NCBI GenBank assembly: GCA_958477465.1
Contig: CAUEFX010000073.1
Coordinates: 1-20,350 of the forward strand
Direction of reading: 5' to 3'
From: an uncultured Bacteroides sp.
Lineage (GTDB): Bacteria; Bacteroidota; Bacteroidia; Bacteroidales; Bacteroidaceae
Length of the DNA: 20,350 nucleotides
The stretch's first letter is position 1. Each line of letters begins with the position of its first letter. This document shows positions 1-7,777 of this stretch, piece by piece. Both the position numbers and the translations under genes were made by a program. The notes beneath the pieces were generated by a model. That model saw nothing but the letters and a program-made list of their open reading frames with translations. It did not search any database and was not told the origin of the DNA.

Positions 1-604
1 GGGGGTCCTGCCGGACGAGTGCCCGCCCGTGTGCAAGAACACCGCCGGACATCCCACCGCCAATGTGGCAAATAACCAGGTTCAGTTCCTCGTATCTCGT
101 ATGATGCTCACGGGCATAACGACGGGCGATTGCCCGCTGGTTTAATGCATGCCAGATGGTAATACGCGGCATCAGAGGAGAGCCCGTAATATGCGGGATC
201 TCATCCATCTCGTCCACCACACCGGGATCTGCTATAAAGGCACGGCAGCCGGGAAGCATGGAAGCCAACTCATCCGCTATCAGACACCCCAAGTTGCAGG
301 CATGCGTACGCATGGCGTGAAGCGTGTCCTGCCGCATGGCCTCATTCACCTCGTACACCCCGCCCGGAATCGGCTTTACCAAACCGCCACGGCCGATAAT
401 GGCGTCAAACCGGAAAGGAATGCCCTCCTTTTCCAATTCATGAAGTACAAGTGATTTACGAAATTCAAATTGATCGGTCACCTCCGGAAAAGCAGCCAGT
501 TCTTCTACCGTATGCCGGATGTTTCGAACCAGCAACGGTGTTTCGTCTTCATAGACGGCAATCTTAGTCGAGGTGGAGCCGGGATTTATGGCAAGAATTT
601 TCAT
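1..604 (-). CDS. buk: Butyrate kinase, N-terminal part (cut by window edge)
   Basis: Read on the minus strand from the ATG at 604, the frame stays open to the window edge (about 201 codons). The product begins MKILAINPGSTSTKIAVYED. This is the phosphate-binding loop (NPGSTSTK) of the ASKHA acetate/butyrate kinase family. Further motifs are GRGGLVKPIPGG, ITGSPLMPR and CHIGGGMSGG. Butyrate kinase converts an acyl phosphate plus ADP to the acid plus ATP in the cytoplasm. The start lies only 7 bp after the stop of ptb, so the two are almost certainly one operon, and the pair catalyses consecutive steps. In Bacteroides the substrate may be a branched-chain acyl group instead of butyrate (inference). 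The last ~15 residues before the edge (after HIGGG) look unlike the usual family continuation; see findings. The C-terminal part is outside the window. Confidence 0.93.
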   Translation of the reverse strand, partial: MKILAINPGSTSTKIAVYEDETPLLVRNIRHTVEELAAFPEVTDQFEFRKSLVLHELEKEGIPFRFDAIIGRGGLVKPIPGGVYEVNEAMRQDTLHAMRTHACNLGCLIADELASMLPGCRAFIADPGVVDEMDEIPHITGSPLMPRITIWHALNQRAIARRYAREHHTRYEELNLVICHIGGGMSGGVLAHGRALVRQDP

Positions 605-611
605 AAGTTAT

Positions 612-1520
612 TCATTTACAGGTAAGACAAGCCATCGCCATGCTATAATATTTAGACAGACCGGAATCGCTGCGCGAAGGCAAGACAACCGGACAGACAG
701 GGCCTTGCAGCAGTCCCGCCATATCGGCATTGGCAAAAAGGGAAACCGACTTATAGAACGCATTACCCGATTCTATATTAGGGAATATCAGCACATCCGC
801 CTGCCCGTCGATGGGAGAGACAATCCCCTTTATGTTGCCGCTTGCCTGTTCACAAGAGGTACGGACATCCAACGGACCGTCAATAATCGCATTACCGAAC
901 TCGCCGGCTTCCGCCAACTCAACGATATTTACATAATCCAGAGAATGAGGAAATTTGGCGCTTACCTTCTCCGTGCAATGGATAAGGGAGATGCGCGGCT
1001 GCTCTATACCGAAAGAATGACAAGTATGAATGGCGTACCAGATCATCTCGATGCGTTGCTGCAAAGTAGGACGCGGAATAACGGCGGCATCAGAGAAAAA
1101 CAGCAGTTTATTATAAGTAGGTATCTGCATGACCGCAAGATGCGTCAGCACTTTTCCTTTGGGCAACAACCCTTTCTCCTTGTCCAAAATGGCATGAAGC
1201 AGATTGTCCGTGTTAATAATGCCTTTCATCAAAATATCCGCACCGCCTTCGCGGACAATACGTACCGCTTCGCGGGCCGCCTCGTCCGCATCTTCGATGT
1301 GGATTGTCTTTACATATTCCGGATATTTTCTCAGGGTCGGGTATTTTTCAAGAATAGCCGAATCACCAATCATCAGAAACTCGGCAATACCTTCTTCAAG
1401 AGCACGGGCTATGGCATATTCCGTATTGGCGTCATTGGCACATACTACCGCAATCCTCTTGCGTCGGTTCAGTGTTTTCAGATGGGAAGTCAGCTGATCG
1501 AAAGTTCTAATAGGTTCCAT
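612..1520 (-). CDS. ptb: Phosphate butyryltransferase (phosphate acyltransferase family)
   Basis: This 302-residue protein has the length and sequence character of phosphate acetyl/butyryltransferases. It starts MEPIRTFDQLTSHL and contains RKRIAVVCANDANTEYAIAR near residue 20, GGADILMKGIINTDNLLHAI, HLAVMQIPTYNKLLFFSDAA, and DGPLDVRTSC in the C-terminal half, as known Ptb proteins do. The enzyme exchanges CoA for phosphate on butyryl-CoA or similar acyl-CoAs in the cytoplasm, giving the acyl phosphate used by the kinase encoded 7 bp downstream. There is no signal peptide or membrane segment. The start at 1520 is the only good methionine at the family N-terminus. The gene is divergent from the LD-carboxypeptidase gene, and a loose -7-like TATTTG lies on its strand at about 1537-1543. 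The exact acyl chain cannot be told from sequence. Confidence 0.93.
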   Translation of the reverse strand: MEPIRTFDQLTSHLKTLNRRKRIAVVCANDANTEYAIARALEEGIAEFLMIGDSAILEKYPTLRKYPEYVKTIHIEDADEAAREAVRIVREGGADILMKGIINTDNLLHAILDKEKGLLPKGKVLTHLAVMQIPTYNKLLFFSDAAVIPRPTLQQRIEMIWYAIHTCHSFGIEQPRISLIHCTEKVSAKFPHSLDYVNIVELAEAGEFGNAIIDGPLDVRTSCEQASGNIKGIVSPIDGQADVLIFPNIESGNAFYKSVSLFANADMAGLLQGPVCPVVLPSRSDSGLSKYYSMAMACLTCK

Positions 1521-1660
1521 AACGTTAGATTTTTAGCAAATATCTGAAAAATGATTGAAAAACACAGCATAGTAATGGAGAAAAATAATACAAGAACATA
1601 ACATTTTGTCACATGAAGAAAAAATATTTTAAAAACTTATGTCATAATCCGGTGAATACG

Positions 1661-1668
1661 TACATTTG
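1661..1668 (+). promoter_or_regulatory. Predicted -7 promoter element for the LD-carboxypeptidase gene
   Basis: TACATTTG is an exact match to the Bacteroides -7 consensus TAnnTTTG and lies 17 bp before the ATG at 1686. No clear -33 TTTG is visible at the usual spacing, so this rests on one box only. Confidence 0.5.
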
Positions 1669-1685
1669 CAAAAATAACCGAACAC

Positions 1686-2597
1686 ATGAACAGTCTGATT
1701 CTTCCCCCTTATTTGCATGAAGGCGATAAAATCGCCATCGTCTCTCCATCGAGCAAGATAGACAAATCATTTCTGAAAGGAGCCAAAAAGCGATTGGAAT
1801 CCTGGGGACTGAAGGTAATTATGGGCAAACATGCCGGCAGCGCTTCCGGCAGATATGCAGGAACCGTCAGGCAACGTTTGAGCGACCTCCAAAGCATAAT
1901 GAATGACCCGGAGATAAAGGCCATTCTCTGCAGTCGCGGCGGATACGGTGCGGTACATCTCGTACAGGCACTGGATTTCACTCTCTTTCGCCAACATCCC
2001 AAGTGGCTGATCGGATTCAGTGACATCACGGCATTGCACAATCTGATTCAATCCAATGGTTTTGCATCTTTGCATGCCCCCATGGCACGACATCTGACAG
2101 TAGAGCCCGAAGATGATCCCTGCACGCTGTATCTGAAAAATATTCTGAACGGCACGTTACCGGAATACGCCTGTCCGAAACACAAATTAAACCGCCAAGG
2201 GACCGCCCGCGGTGTTCTGCGGGGAGGAAATATGGCTGTATTTTACGGACTGCGCGGTACTCCTTACGACATTCCGCCCGAACGTTGCATGCTGTGTATC
2301 GAAGACGTCAGCGCCCGCCCGCACGCCAGAGACCGTATGATGTATAATCTGAAGCTGGGAGGAGTGCTCGAGAAACTCTCCGGCCTCATCATCGGTCAGT
2401 TCACGGAATATGAAGAAGACCGTTCATTGGGGAAAGAGCTGTATGCCGCACTGGCCGACCTGGTAAAAGAATACGATTATCCGGTCTGTTTCGATTTTCC
2501 GGTAGGGCACGTTACCTGTAACCTTCCCCTGATCAATGGAGCGGAAGTAGAACTGAATGTCGGCAAGAAAACGACCGAATTGAAGTTCATTTGTTAA
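1686..2597 (+). CDS. LD-carboxypeptidase, peptidase family S66 (murein tetrapeptide carboxypeptidase)
   Basis: This 303-residue protein has the full S66 layout. The N-terminal half has GDKIAIVSPSS and SRGGYGA, followed by the nucleophile motif GFSDIT with Ser112. The C-terminal half holds the remaining catalytic pair: Glu206 in CIEDV and His275 in FPVGHV. All three members of the Ser-Glu-His triad are therefore present. Known family members remove the terminal D-alanine from murein tetrapeptides (L,D bond) during cell-wall recycling in the cytoplasm. A few relatives act on microcin-type peptides, which cannot be excluded. No signal peptide is visible, consistent with cytoplasmic recycling. 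Start 1686 is favoured because a -7 box lies just upstream. It is followed on the same strand by a lipoprotein of the M28 family, which has its own putative promoter. Confidence 0.93.
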   Translation: MNSLILPPYLHEGDKIAIVSPSSKIDKSFLKGAKKRLESWGLKVIMGKHAGSASGRYAGTVRQRLSDLQSIMNDPEIKAILCSRGGYGAVHLVQALDFTLFRQHPKWLIGFSDITALHNLIQSNGFASLHAPMARHLTVEPEDDPCTLYLKNILNGTLPEYACPKHKLNRQGTARGVLRGGNMAVFYGLRGTPYDIPPERCMLCIEDVSARPHARDRMMYNLKLGGVLEKLSGLIIGQFTEYEEDRSLGKELYAALADLVKEYDYPVCFDFPVGHVTCNLPLINGAEVELNVGKKTTELKFIC

Positions 2598-2636
2598 TAA
2601 ACCATGTCTGCAGAAGCAAGCAACAGTGAAAATCAT

Positions 2637-2644
2637 TACTTTTG
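2637..2644 (+). promoter_or_regulatory. Predicted -7 promoter element for the M28 lipoprotein gene; decides its start
   Basis: TACTTTTG matches the Bacteroides -7 consensus TAnnTTTG. Transcription would begin near 2651, after the first in-frame ATG (2626) but before the ATG at 2671, which supports the shorter protein. No matching -33 box is evident, so it remains a prediction. Confidence 0.45.
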
Positions 2645-2670
2645 CCGATATAATACAACAGTTACCTAAA

Positions 2671-3672
2671 ATGAGAGAAAATTATATCATGTCATTGGCG
2701 GGGTTATTATTACTTTTTACACTGTCACTTTCTTCTTGCGGCAACAAGAATAAAGCAAGCGAAATGACCAAAGAGAACGAGGTCGCCATACAGGTGCCTC
2801 AGTTTGATGCCGACAGTGCCTATCAATATGTAAAAGAACAGGTAGACTTCGGATCGCGTGTGCCCAACAGCAAAGGGCATGTGGCCTGTGGCAACTATCT
2901 TGCCGAACAGTTGGAAAAGTTCGGAGCGGCGGTTACCAACCAGTATGCCGACCTCATCGCCTACGACGGCACGCTGCTGAAAGCCCGTAACATTATCGGT
3001 TCCTATAAGCCGGAAAGCAAAAAGCGTATCGCCCTCTTTGCACACTGGGACACCCGTCCTTGGGCAGACAATGATCCGGATGACAAGAATCACTATACGC
3101 CGATTTTGGGAGCCAATGACGGCGCAAGCGGTGTCGGAGTACTTCTTGAGATAGCCCGTCAGATTCAGCAGCAACAACCCGGACTCGGCATCGACATCAT
3201 TTTCCTCGATGCCGAAGACTACGGCACGCATCAGGCCAGCGGTCTGCATCAAGAAGATTCCTGGTGCCTGGGTTCACAGTATTGGGCGCGCAATCCGCAT
3301 GTACCGGGGTATAATGCCCGTTTCGGCATATTACTCGACATGGTAGGCGGCCGGCAAGCTACTTTCTATCGCGAAAGCTATTCTGAAAAGTATGCCAAAG
3401 ACGTCAACCGGAAAGTCTGGAAAAAGGCCAATGAATTGGGATACGGCAAATATTTCATCGATGAAGTCATGGGTGGCGCCACAGACGACCATCTGTTCAT
3501 CAACAGAATTGCCGGAATCAAAACAATCGACATCGTCCCTTGCGACCCGGAAGGAGAATATTCGTTTGATCCTACCTGGCACACTGTCAAAGATGACATG
3601 GACAACATCGACCGGAATGTCCTCAAGGCTGTCGGACAGACGGTGATGGGGGTTATTTATAATGAGAAATAA
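2671..3672 (+). CDS. M28-family zinc peptidase / glutaminyl-peptide cyclotransferase-like lipoprotein
   Basis: From the ATG at 2671 the protein is 333 residues and starts with a lipoprotein signal: a hydrophobic stretch ending LSLSSC, Cys at residue 23, then GNKNKAS. Zinc-binding residues of the M28 fold are visible. They are His in FAHWDTRP (about 125), Asp in GANDGASG (150), Glu in DAEDYG (182), Asp in LLDMVGG (223) and His in PTWHTVKDD (304). This arrangement, with WADNDPD after the first His, resembles bacterial and animal glutaminyl cyclases within M28, which form pyroglutamate at peptide N-termini. A true aminopeptidase activity is the alternative. It is probably membrane-anchored and faces the periplasm. 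A longer start at 2626 adds 15 residues before the signal peptide and would lie upstream of the predicted transcription start, so it is less likely. Confidence 0.87.
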   Translation: MRENYIMSLAGLLLLFTLSLSSCGNKNKASEMTKENEVAIQVPQFDADSAYQYVKEQVDFGSRVPNSKGHVACGNYLAEQLEKFGAAVTNQYADLIAYDGTLLKARNIIGSYKPESKKRIALFAHWDTRPWADNDPDDKNHYTPILGANDGASGVGVLLEIARQIQQQQPGLGIDIIFLDAEDYGTHQASGLHQEDSWCLGSQYWARNPHVPGYNARFGILLDMVGGRQATFYRESYSEKYAKDVNRKVWKKANELGYGKYFIDEVMGGATDDHLFINRIAGIKTIDIVPCDPEGEYSFDPTWHTVKDDMDNIDRNVLKAVGQTVMGVIYNEK

Positions 3673-3690
3673 GGGAGGGGGGCTTCCCGA

Positions 3691-3709
3691 CCCTCTCCGT
3701 GGGAGAGGG
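3691..3709. repeat. Short perfect GC-rich hairpin between M28 lipoprotein and sufE genes
   Basis: Arms CCCTCTCC (3691-3698) and GGAGAGGG (3702-3709) pair perfectly around a 3-nt loop GTG. No T-run follows (next bases are agtaagaaag), so it is not a classic terminator. It may be an intergenic repeat unit or a processing/stability hairpin in the M28-sufE transcript. Confidence 0.6.
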
Positions 3710-3739
3710 AGTAAGAAAGACTACTAAAATATTATAATT

Positions 3740-4168
3740 ATGTCAATTAATGAATTACAAGACGAGGTAATTGCTGAATTCAGTGATTTCGATGATTGGA
3801 TGGACCGTTATCAGCTACTTATCGACTTGGGAAACGAGCAAGAACCGCTCGATGAGAAATATAAAACGGAGCAGAACCTGATTGAAGGTTGCCAAAGCCG
3901 TGTGTGGCTACAGGCGGATGAAGTGGATGGAAAAATTATATTCAAAGCCGAAAGCGATGCACTGATTGTAAAAGGTATCATAGCCCTGCTGATAAAAGTT
4001 GTTTCGGGGCATACTCCGGAGGAGATTCTGAATGCCGACCTTTACTTTATAGACAAAATCGGATTGAAAGAGCACCTGTCTCCTACCCGAAGCAACGGAT
4101 TGCTTTCGATGGTGAAGCAGATGCGGCTCTATGCATTGGCATTCAAAGCTAAAGAAAATAAGGAGTAA
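3740..4168 (+). CDS. sufE: SufE-family sulfur acceptor for Fe-S cluster assembly
   Basis: This 142-residue protein matches SufE in length and motif. The N-terminus (ELQDEVIAEFSDFDDWMDRY, then LIDLG) is followed by the active-site loop LIEGCQSRVW with Cys51, and the C-terminal helix LSPTRSNGLLSMVKQM is typical of the family. SufE takes persulfide sulfur from the cysteine desulfurase SufS and passes it to the SufBCD scaffold in the cytoplasm. The sufBCDS genes are not in this window, so here sufE stands apart from them. It follows the M28 lipoprotein gene by 67 bp with only a hairpin between, and a good terminator follows, so it is probably the last gene of that transcript. I see no -7 box between 3673 and 3739. 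CsdE is a possible alternative name. Confidence 0.94.
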   Translation: MSINELQDEVIAEFSDFDDWMDRYQLLIDLGNEQEPLDEKYKTEQNLIEGCQSRVWLQADEVDGKIIFKAESDALIVKGIIALLIKVVSGHTPEEILNADLYFIDKIGLKEHLSPTRSNGLLSMVKQMRLYALAFKAKENKE

Positions 4169-4192
4169 GGTTCGGTCTGTTTATTTGTTTAG

Positions 4193-4256
4193 AAACAGGC
4201 AGAGGTTACAGAGGGATAATCAAAGGATGAAGCTCTGCGACTTCTGCCTGTTTTTT
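4193..4256 (+). terminator. Rho-independent terminator after sufE
   Basis: An 11-bp perfect stem, AAACAGGCAGA (4193-4203) with TCTGCCTGTTT (4243-4253), runs into a T-run ending at 4256. A second small stem, CAGAG (4209-4213) with CTCTG (4233-4237), nests inside the 39-nt loop. The 376-bp gap between sufE and the GH36 gene holds only this terminator and the GH36 promoter. Confidence 0.75.
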
Positions 4257-4426
4257 GTGCGGGACACTCATTTGACACCCTTCATTCACTTTCCACACCT
4301 ATTATTGCTACAAAAATCTTATTTATTGCTTAATTTGTAACAGCATAAAACTCCCCAAACGATTAACTTTGCCTCATCCGGAGACATACTGTGTACCTGT
4401 CTATTTTCCGGAATAAGAAGAATAAA

Positions 4427-4491
4427 GCAAAATAGTCCATATTCAAAGTACTTTTCTCTATTTTCCTGTGCCGAAAAAACCGGTTACTTTG
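4427..4491 (+). promoter_or_regulatory. AraC-type tandem operator plus -7 box of the GH36 gene
   Basis: Half-site 1 is GCAAAATAGTCCATATTC (4427-4444) and half-site 2 is GTACTTTTCTCTATTTTC (4448-4465), a direct repeat with 21-bp offset. The -7 box TTACTTTG is at 4484-4491, 36 bp from the start of half-site 2. Half-site 2 overlaps the expected -33 region, as for an activator contacting RNA polymerase. Together with 15975-16039 it aligns without gaps over about 60 bp. The same layout occurs at 20006-20070 and 20097-20161. A second possible -7 box, TAACTTTG, lies upstream at 4364-4371. Confidence 0.8.
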
Positions 4492-4544
4492 CAATATGAA
4501 TAAAAACAACAGAACTCATTTATAAACTAAATAGAATTTATACC

Positions 4545-6707
4545 ATGAAATTAAAAGCGATTTTACTGGCAGGACTCTTCTGCCTCTCCGGCATCATCCA
4601 TGCCGCCGATAATCCAGTAATAAAAATCGAAACGGCAACTACCAGCCTCATTTTCCGCGTGGGAGACAACGGGCGACTTTACCAATCCTATCTGGGGAAA
4701 CGGCTGCACAACGAAGCCGACATCCGTCACCTGCCCCAAGGAACAGAAGGTTATCTGACACACGGTCTGGAAGATTATTATGAACCGGCTCTGCACATCG
4801 TACACAATGACGGAAATCCTTCTACGTTGCTGAAATACACCTCGCATAACAGCCGACAGTTGCCGAACGGCGCTACCGAAACAGTCATCACTCTGAACGA
4901 TGATCAGTATCCGGTCACTGTCAACCTGCATTATGTGGCCTATACCGCTGAAAATATCATCAAGACATTCAGTGAAATCAGCCACAAAGAAAAAAAAACG
5001 GTGAGTTTGCAGAAGTACGCTTCATCCATGTTACATCTGAACCGCAATAAATACTTCCTGACGGAGTTCTGCGGCGACTGGGCACACGAAGCCAATGTCA
5101 CCGAACGCGAACTGACCTACGGCAAGAAGGAAGTCGACACCAAATTAGGTGCACGCGCCAATATGTTCGTATCCCCTTTCTTCCAGCTATCGTTGGATAA
5201 CCCATCGGAAGAAAATGCCGGCGAAGTGCTGGTAGGAACTTTGGGATGGACCGGTAACTTCCGTTTTACGTTCGAAGTGGATCATCAGAATCACCTGCGC
5301 ATCATCAGTGGTATCAACCCTTATGCATCGGAGTACAGCCTGCCGGCGAATGAAGTGTTCCGTACACCGGATTTCTATTTTACCTATAGTTTAAACGGCA
5401 AGGGACAAGCGAGCCGTAATTTCCATGACTGGGCACGCCGTTATCAGGTGAAAGACGGAGAAAAAACACGCATGACGCTGCTCAACAACTGGGAGGCCAC
5501 TTATTTTGATTTCAACGAAGATAAACTGGTTGCCCTTATCGGCGAAGCCAAACATTTAGGTGTAGACATGTTCTTGCTGGATGACGGATGGTTTGCCAAT
5601 AAATACCCGCGTAGCAGTGATCATCAAGGCTTGGGCGACTGGACGGAGACCGCTGACAAACTGCCCAACGGCATTGGCAAGCTGACTGCCGAAGCAAAGA
5701 AACAAGGAGTCAAGTTCGGCCTTTGGATCGAGCCGGAAATGGTAAATCCCAAAAGTGAACTTTATGAGAAACATAAAGACTGGGTGATCCGTTTCCCCAA
5801 TCGCGAAGAGTATTATTTCCGCAACCAATTGGTACTCGACCTCAGTAATCCGGCCGTACAAGACCATGTATTTGGCGTAGTAGACCAACTGATGACAAAA
5901 TATCCAGATATCGCTTTCTTTAAATGGGATTGCAACAGCCCCATCACCAACATTTACTCAACCTACCTGAAAGGGAAACAAACACATCTATATATAGACT
6001 ATGTACGCGGACTCTATAAAGTGCTTGAACGTGTCAAAGCCAAATATCCGAACTTGCCGATGATGCTCTGTGCCGGTGGCGGAGGCCGTTCCGACTTCGA
6101 GGCATTGAAGTACTTCACGGAATTCTGGCCAAGCGACAACACCGACCCGATCGAACGTCTGTTCATCCAATGGGGATTCTCGCAGGTATTCCCCAGCAAA
6201 ACCCTGTGTGCGCACGTGACTACATGGAACAAGAAAGCCAGCATCAAATTCCGTACCGACGTAGCCATGATGTGTAAATTAGGGTTCGACATCAAGATAA
6301 GCGAACTGACAAACGACGAACAGACGTATTGCCGCCAAGCCGTACAGGAGTATAACCGCCTGAAACCCGTTATTTTAGAGGGTGACCTTTACCGTCTTGT
6401 ATCTCCCTATGAAGGCGAACGCGAACATACCTCTTCCATGTACATCAGCAAAGACAAAAACAAGGCGATCGTATTTGCTTTCGATATCCATCCGCGCTAC
6501 GGAGAACAACTGCTTCCGGTACGTCTGCAAGGCTTGGAAGCCAACAGAATGTATAAAGTGAAAGAAATCAACCTCATGCCGGGCGCATGGCCCAGCTTGG
6601 GAGGAAATGATCAGGTTTATTCCGGAGAATACCTGATGACAGTTGGTCTCGGTCTGTTCACAGGACAGGATTTAAGCAGCCGCATCATTGAGGTTAGCGC
6701 TCAATAA
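4545..6707 (+). CDS. Secreted alpha-galactosidase, glycoside hydrolase family 36
   Basis: This 720-residue protein has a signal peptide (hydrophobic residues 5-17, probable cleavage after IHA, residue 20). The N-terminal beta-sandwich (about 25-300) precedes a TIM barrel. Barrel motifs are NNWEATYFDFN (314-324), FLLDDGWF (343-350), GLWIEPEMVNP (392-402), FFKWDCNS with the nucleophile Asp462, and FWPSDNTDP with acid/base Asp531. Both catalytic aspartates sit in the standard GH36 contexts. GH36 enzymes release alpha-1,6-linked galactose from raffinose-type oligosaccharides or galactomannan, and here the enzyme is probably periplasmic. KWDCN carries Cys where many bacterial GH36 enzymes have Met, which marks a subgroup with a different subsite (inference). 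The gene is monocistronic, with its own activator-type promoter and terminator. The promoter signature links it to the transporter operon 11 kb away. Confidence 0.95.
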   Translation: MKLKAILLAGLFCLSGIIHAADNPVIKIETATTSLIFRVGDNGRLYQSYLGKRLHNEADIRHLPQGTEGYLTHGLEDYYEPALHIVHNDGNPSTLLKYTSHNSRQLPNGATETVITLNDDQYPVTVNLHYVAYTAENIIKTFSEISHKEKKTVSLQKYASSMLHLNRNKYFLTEFCGDWAHEANVTERELTYGKKEVDTKLGARANMFVSPFFQLSLDNPSEENAGEVLVGTLGWTGNFRFTFEVDHQNHLRIISGINPYASEYSLPANEVFRTPDFYFTYSLNGKGQASRNFHDWARRYQVKDGEKTRMTLLNNWEATYFDFNEDKLVALIGEAKHLGVDMFLLDDGWFANKYPRSSDHQGLGDWTETADKLPNGIGKLTAEAKKQGVKFGLWIEPEMVNPKSELYEKHKDWVIRFPNREEYYFRNQLVLDLSNPAVQDHVFGVVDQLMTKYPDIAFFKWDCNSPITNIYSTYLKGKQTHLYIDYVRGLYKVLERVKAKYPNLPMMLCAGGGGRSDFEALKYFTEFWPSDNTDPIERLFIQWGFSQVFPSKTLCAHVTTWNKKASIKFRTDVAMMCKLGFDIKISELTNDEQTYCRQAVQEYNRLKPVILEGDLYRLVSPYEGEREHTSSMYISKDKNKAIVFAFDIHPRYGEQLLPVRLQGLEANRMYKVKEINLMPGAWPSLGGNDQVYSGEYLMTVGLGLFTGQDLSSRIIEVSAQ

Positions 6708-6760
6708 GAAATCTATCAAGAGAAAGTACTGTCTTATAAAAAATCTTCATTAGTATCAAT

Positions 6761-6808
6761 GTACCCTTGCATCTGCCTTCCTGGCTGTGTAGGGGTACTA
6801 TTTTTTTT
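6761..6808 (+). terminator. Rho-independent terminator after the GH36 gene
   Basis: Arms GTACCCTTGCA (6761-6771) and TGTAGGGGTAC (6788-6798) pair over 11 bp, counting two G-U pairs in RNA, around a 16-nt loop. They are followed by TA and eight T (6801-6808). It lies 54 bp after the GH36 stop codon. Confidence 0.82.
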
Positions 6809-7054
6809 AACCGGAATTCAATACAAAATTCATCCCACACAAATTCTTCTCTTTTCACATAGTAGAATTTATTCAACAAATAAGTAAATGAAATAGAAGT
6901 TTTTAAAAAACATAATGTAATCACTATCTTATTTCATATTTTTTTCTAATTTTGCTAATAACATAAATTTATTATGGAATCTCCATAAGCTAAAACAATG
7001 TAATTTATAAAGTTAGTTGAATAAAGACTTATGGTCATATAGACTTCGTAGAAT
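6809..7054. other. AT-rich intergenic stretch, no feature recognised
   Basis: Between the GH36 terminator and the decayed ORFs the sequence is strikingly AT-rich. No convincing reading frame, repeat or promoter box was found here. Confidence 0.5.
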
Positions 7055-7287
7055 ATGAAAAGACTAATTTATATGTTGCGTTTTTTCAATTGTATCCTTT
7101 CATTTTTACCCGAATTTACTCCTAAATTGGGTGAATATGGTGCAATTTGGCGATTTTGAATGCTATGAGTTACAATTCAAAAGAAGCTAATTGAGGAGGA
7201 AATACTGGGTGGGAATACTCCAAATTATACATTAGAGATATGTATGATACTTATTATAAACCAACAAGGAATCAATATGGACATTAA
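7055..7287 (+). pseudogene. Decayed coding remnant of unknown family, overlapping the next gene's start
   Basis: Two broken frames read like coding sequence. The first, 7055-7159, encodes MKRLIYMLRFFNCILSFLPE and ends with LGEYGAIWRF before TGA. A second frame gives NAMSYNSKEAN up to TGA at 7192-7194, then continues in the same frame as GGNTGWEYSKLYIRDMYDTY and KPTRNQYGH, ending TAA at 7285-7287. The peptide after the TGA has protein-like composition (aromatics, GNTGWEY), unlike random AT-rich sequence. The final stop overlaps the ATG of the following gene (7277) by 11 bp, the pattern of a translationally coupled gene pair. I cannot name the family. It could be the C-terminal end of a larger lost gene whose upstream part was deleted. 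Confidence 0.35.
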
Positions 7288-7777
7288 AAAAAAGATTTTG
7301 TTATTCTTGTTCATTGGAGGTGTAACTGCAATTCAAGCACAAAAAAACGAAAGATTTACCCCTCCCGACATGACACAAAAAACTCATACATTCGCATTAC
7401 CTGAATTGCAAATTGACAGTACTTTTATCACTAATTTAAATGCTGTAATATTTAAAAAAGAAGGGTGTGGAGTAAAGAAAGATAGTAAGTGGAAAAATTT
7501 TTTCATACTTTTTAAAGCAATAGATAGTACAAGTTATTCGATCTGTTTAAGTCTTGAGGATATACCAGCAGAAAAATCTATAGTTTTTTTTAAGTATAAT
7601 GATTTTTATTACTGGTTACATGGAGAAATACCTCCTGATATTATATAAAAAACTAAAACTAAAAAAAAGTTTTCTTACAAAGAACCTATTCCTGCTTTCT
7701 ACGATCCCCCTTTTTGGACTTTAATATATCACACCCAAACAGGAAATATTGAGTTCAAAAGTCAGGATTGCTATTAA
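7277..7777 (+). pseudogene. Small secreted protein gene interrupted by an in-frame TAA
   Basis: From the ATG at 7277 the frame encodes a signal peptide (MDIKKKILLFLFIGGVTAIQ, then AQ) and a mature region with FTPPDMTQKTHTFALPELQI and FFKYNDFYYWLHGEIPPDII, ending at TAA 7646-7648 (123 residues). The same frame then stays open for 42 more codons to TAA 7775-7777: KTKTKKKFSYKEPIPAFYDP, PFWTLIYHTQTGNIEFKSQD, CY. The extension is compositionally a natural continuation (EIPPDII followed by Lys-rich then PAFYDPPFWTL), so the internal TAA is probably a nonsense mutation, giving a truncated or dead gene. An upstream in-frame ATG at 7244 adds 11 residues before the signal peptide and is unlikely. Function unknown. 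The full-length protein would be about 165 residues, periplasmic or surface-exposed. Confidence 0.6.

Noticed and set aside
573..1547. Long plus-strand frame opposite ptb
   Set aside because: Its antisense is a full, well-conserved phosphate butyryltransferase; the plus frame shows no family motif.
4131..4340. Small plus-strand frame after sufE
   Set aside because: It covers the sufE terminator hairpin and overlaps the end of sufE; no signal peptide or motif.
4364..4371. TAACTTTG as main promoter of the GH36 gene
   Set aside because: It matches a -7 box, but the box at 4484-4491 is closer to the gene and is locked to the shared operator, so it is the better candidate; 4364 may be an additional start.
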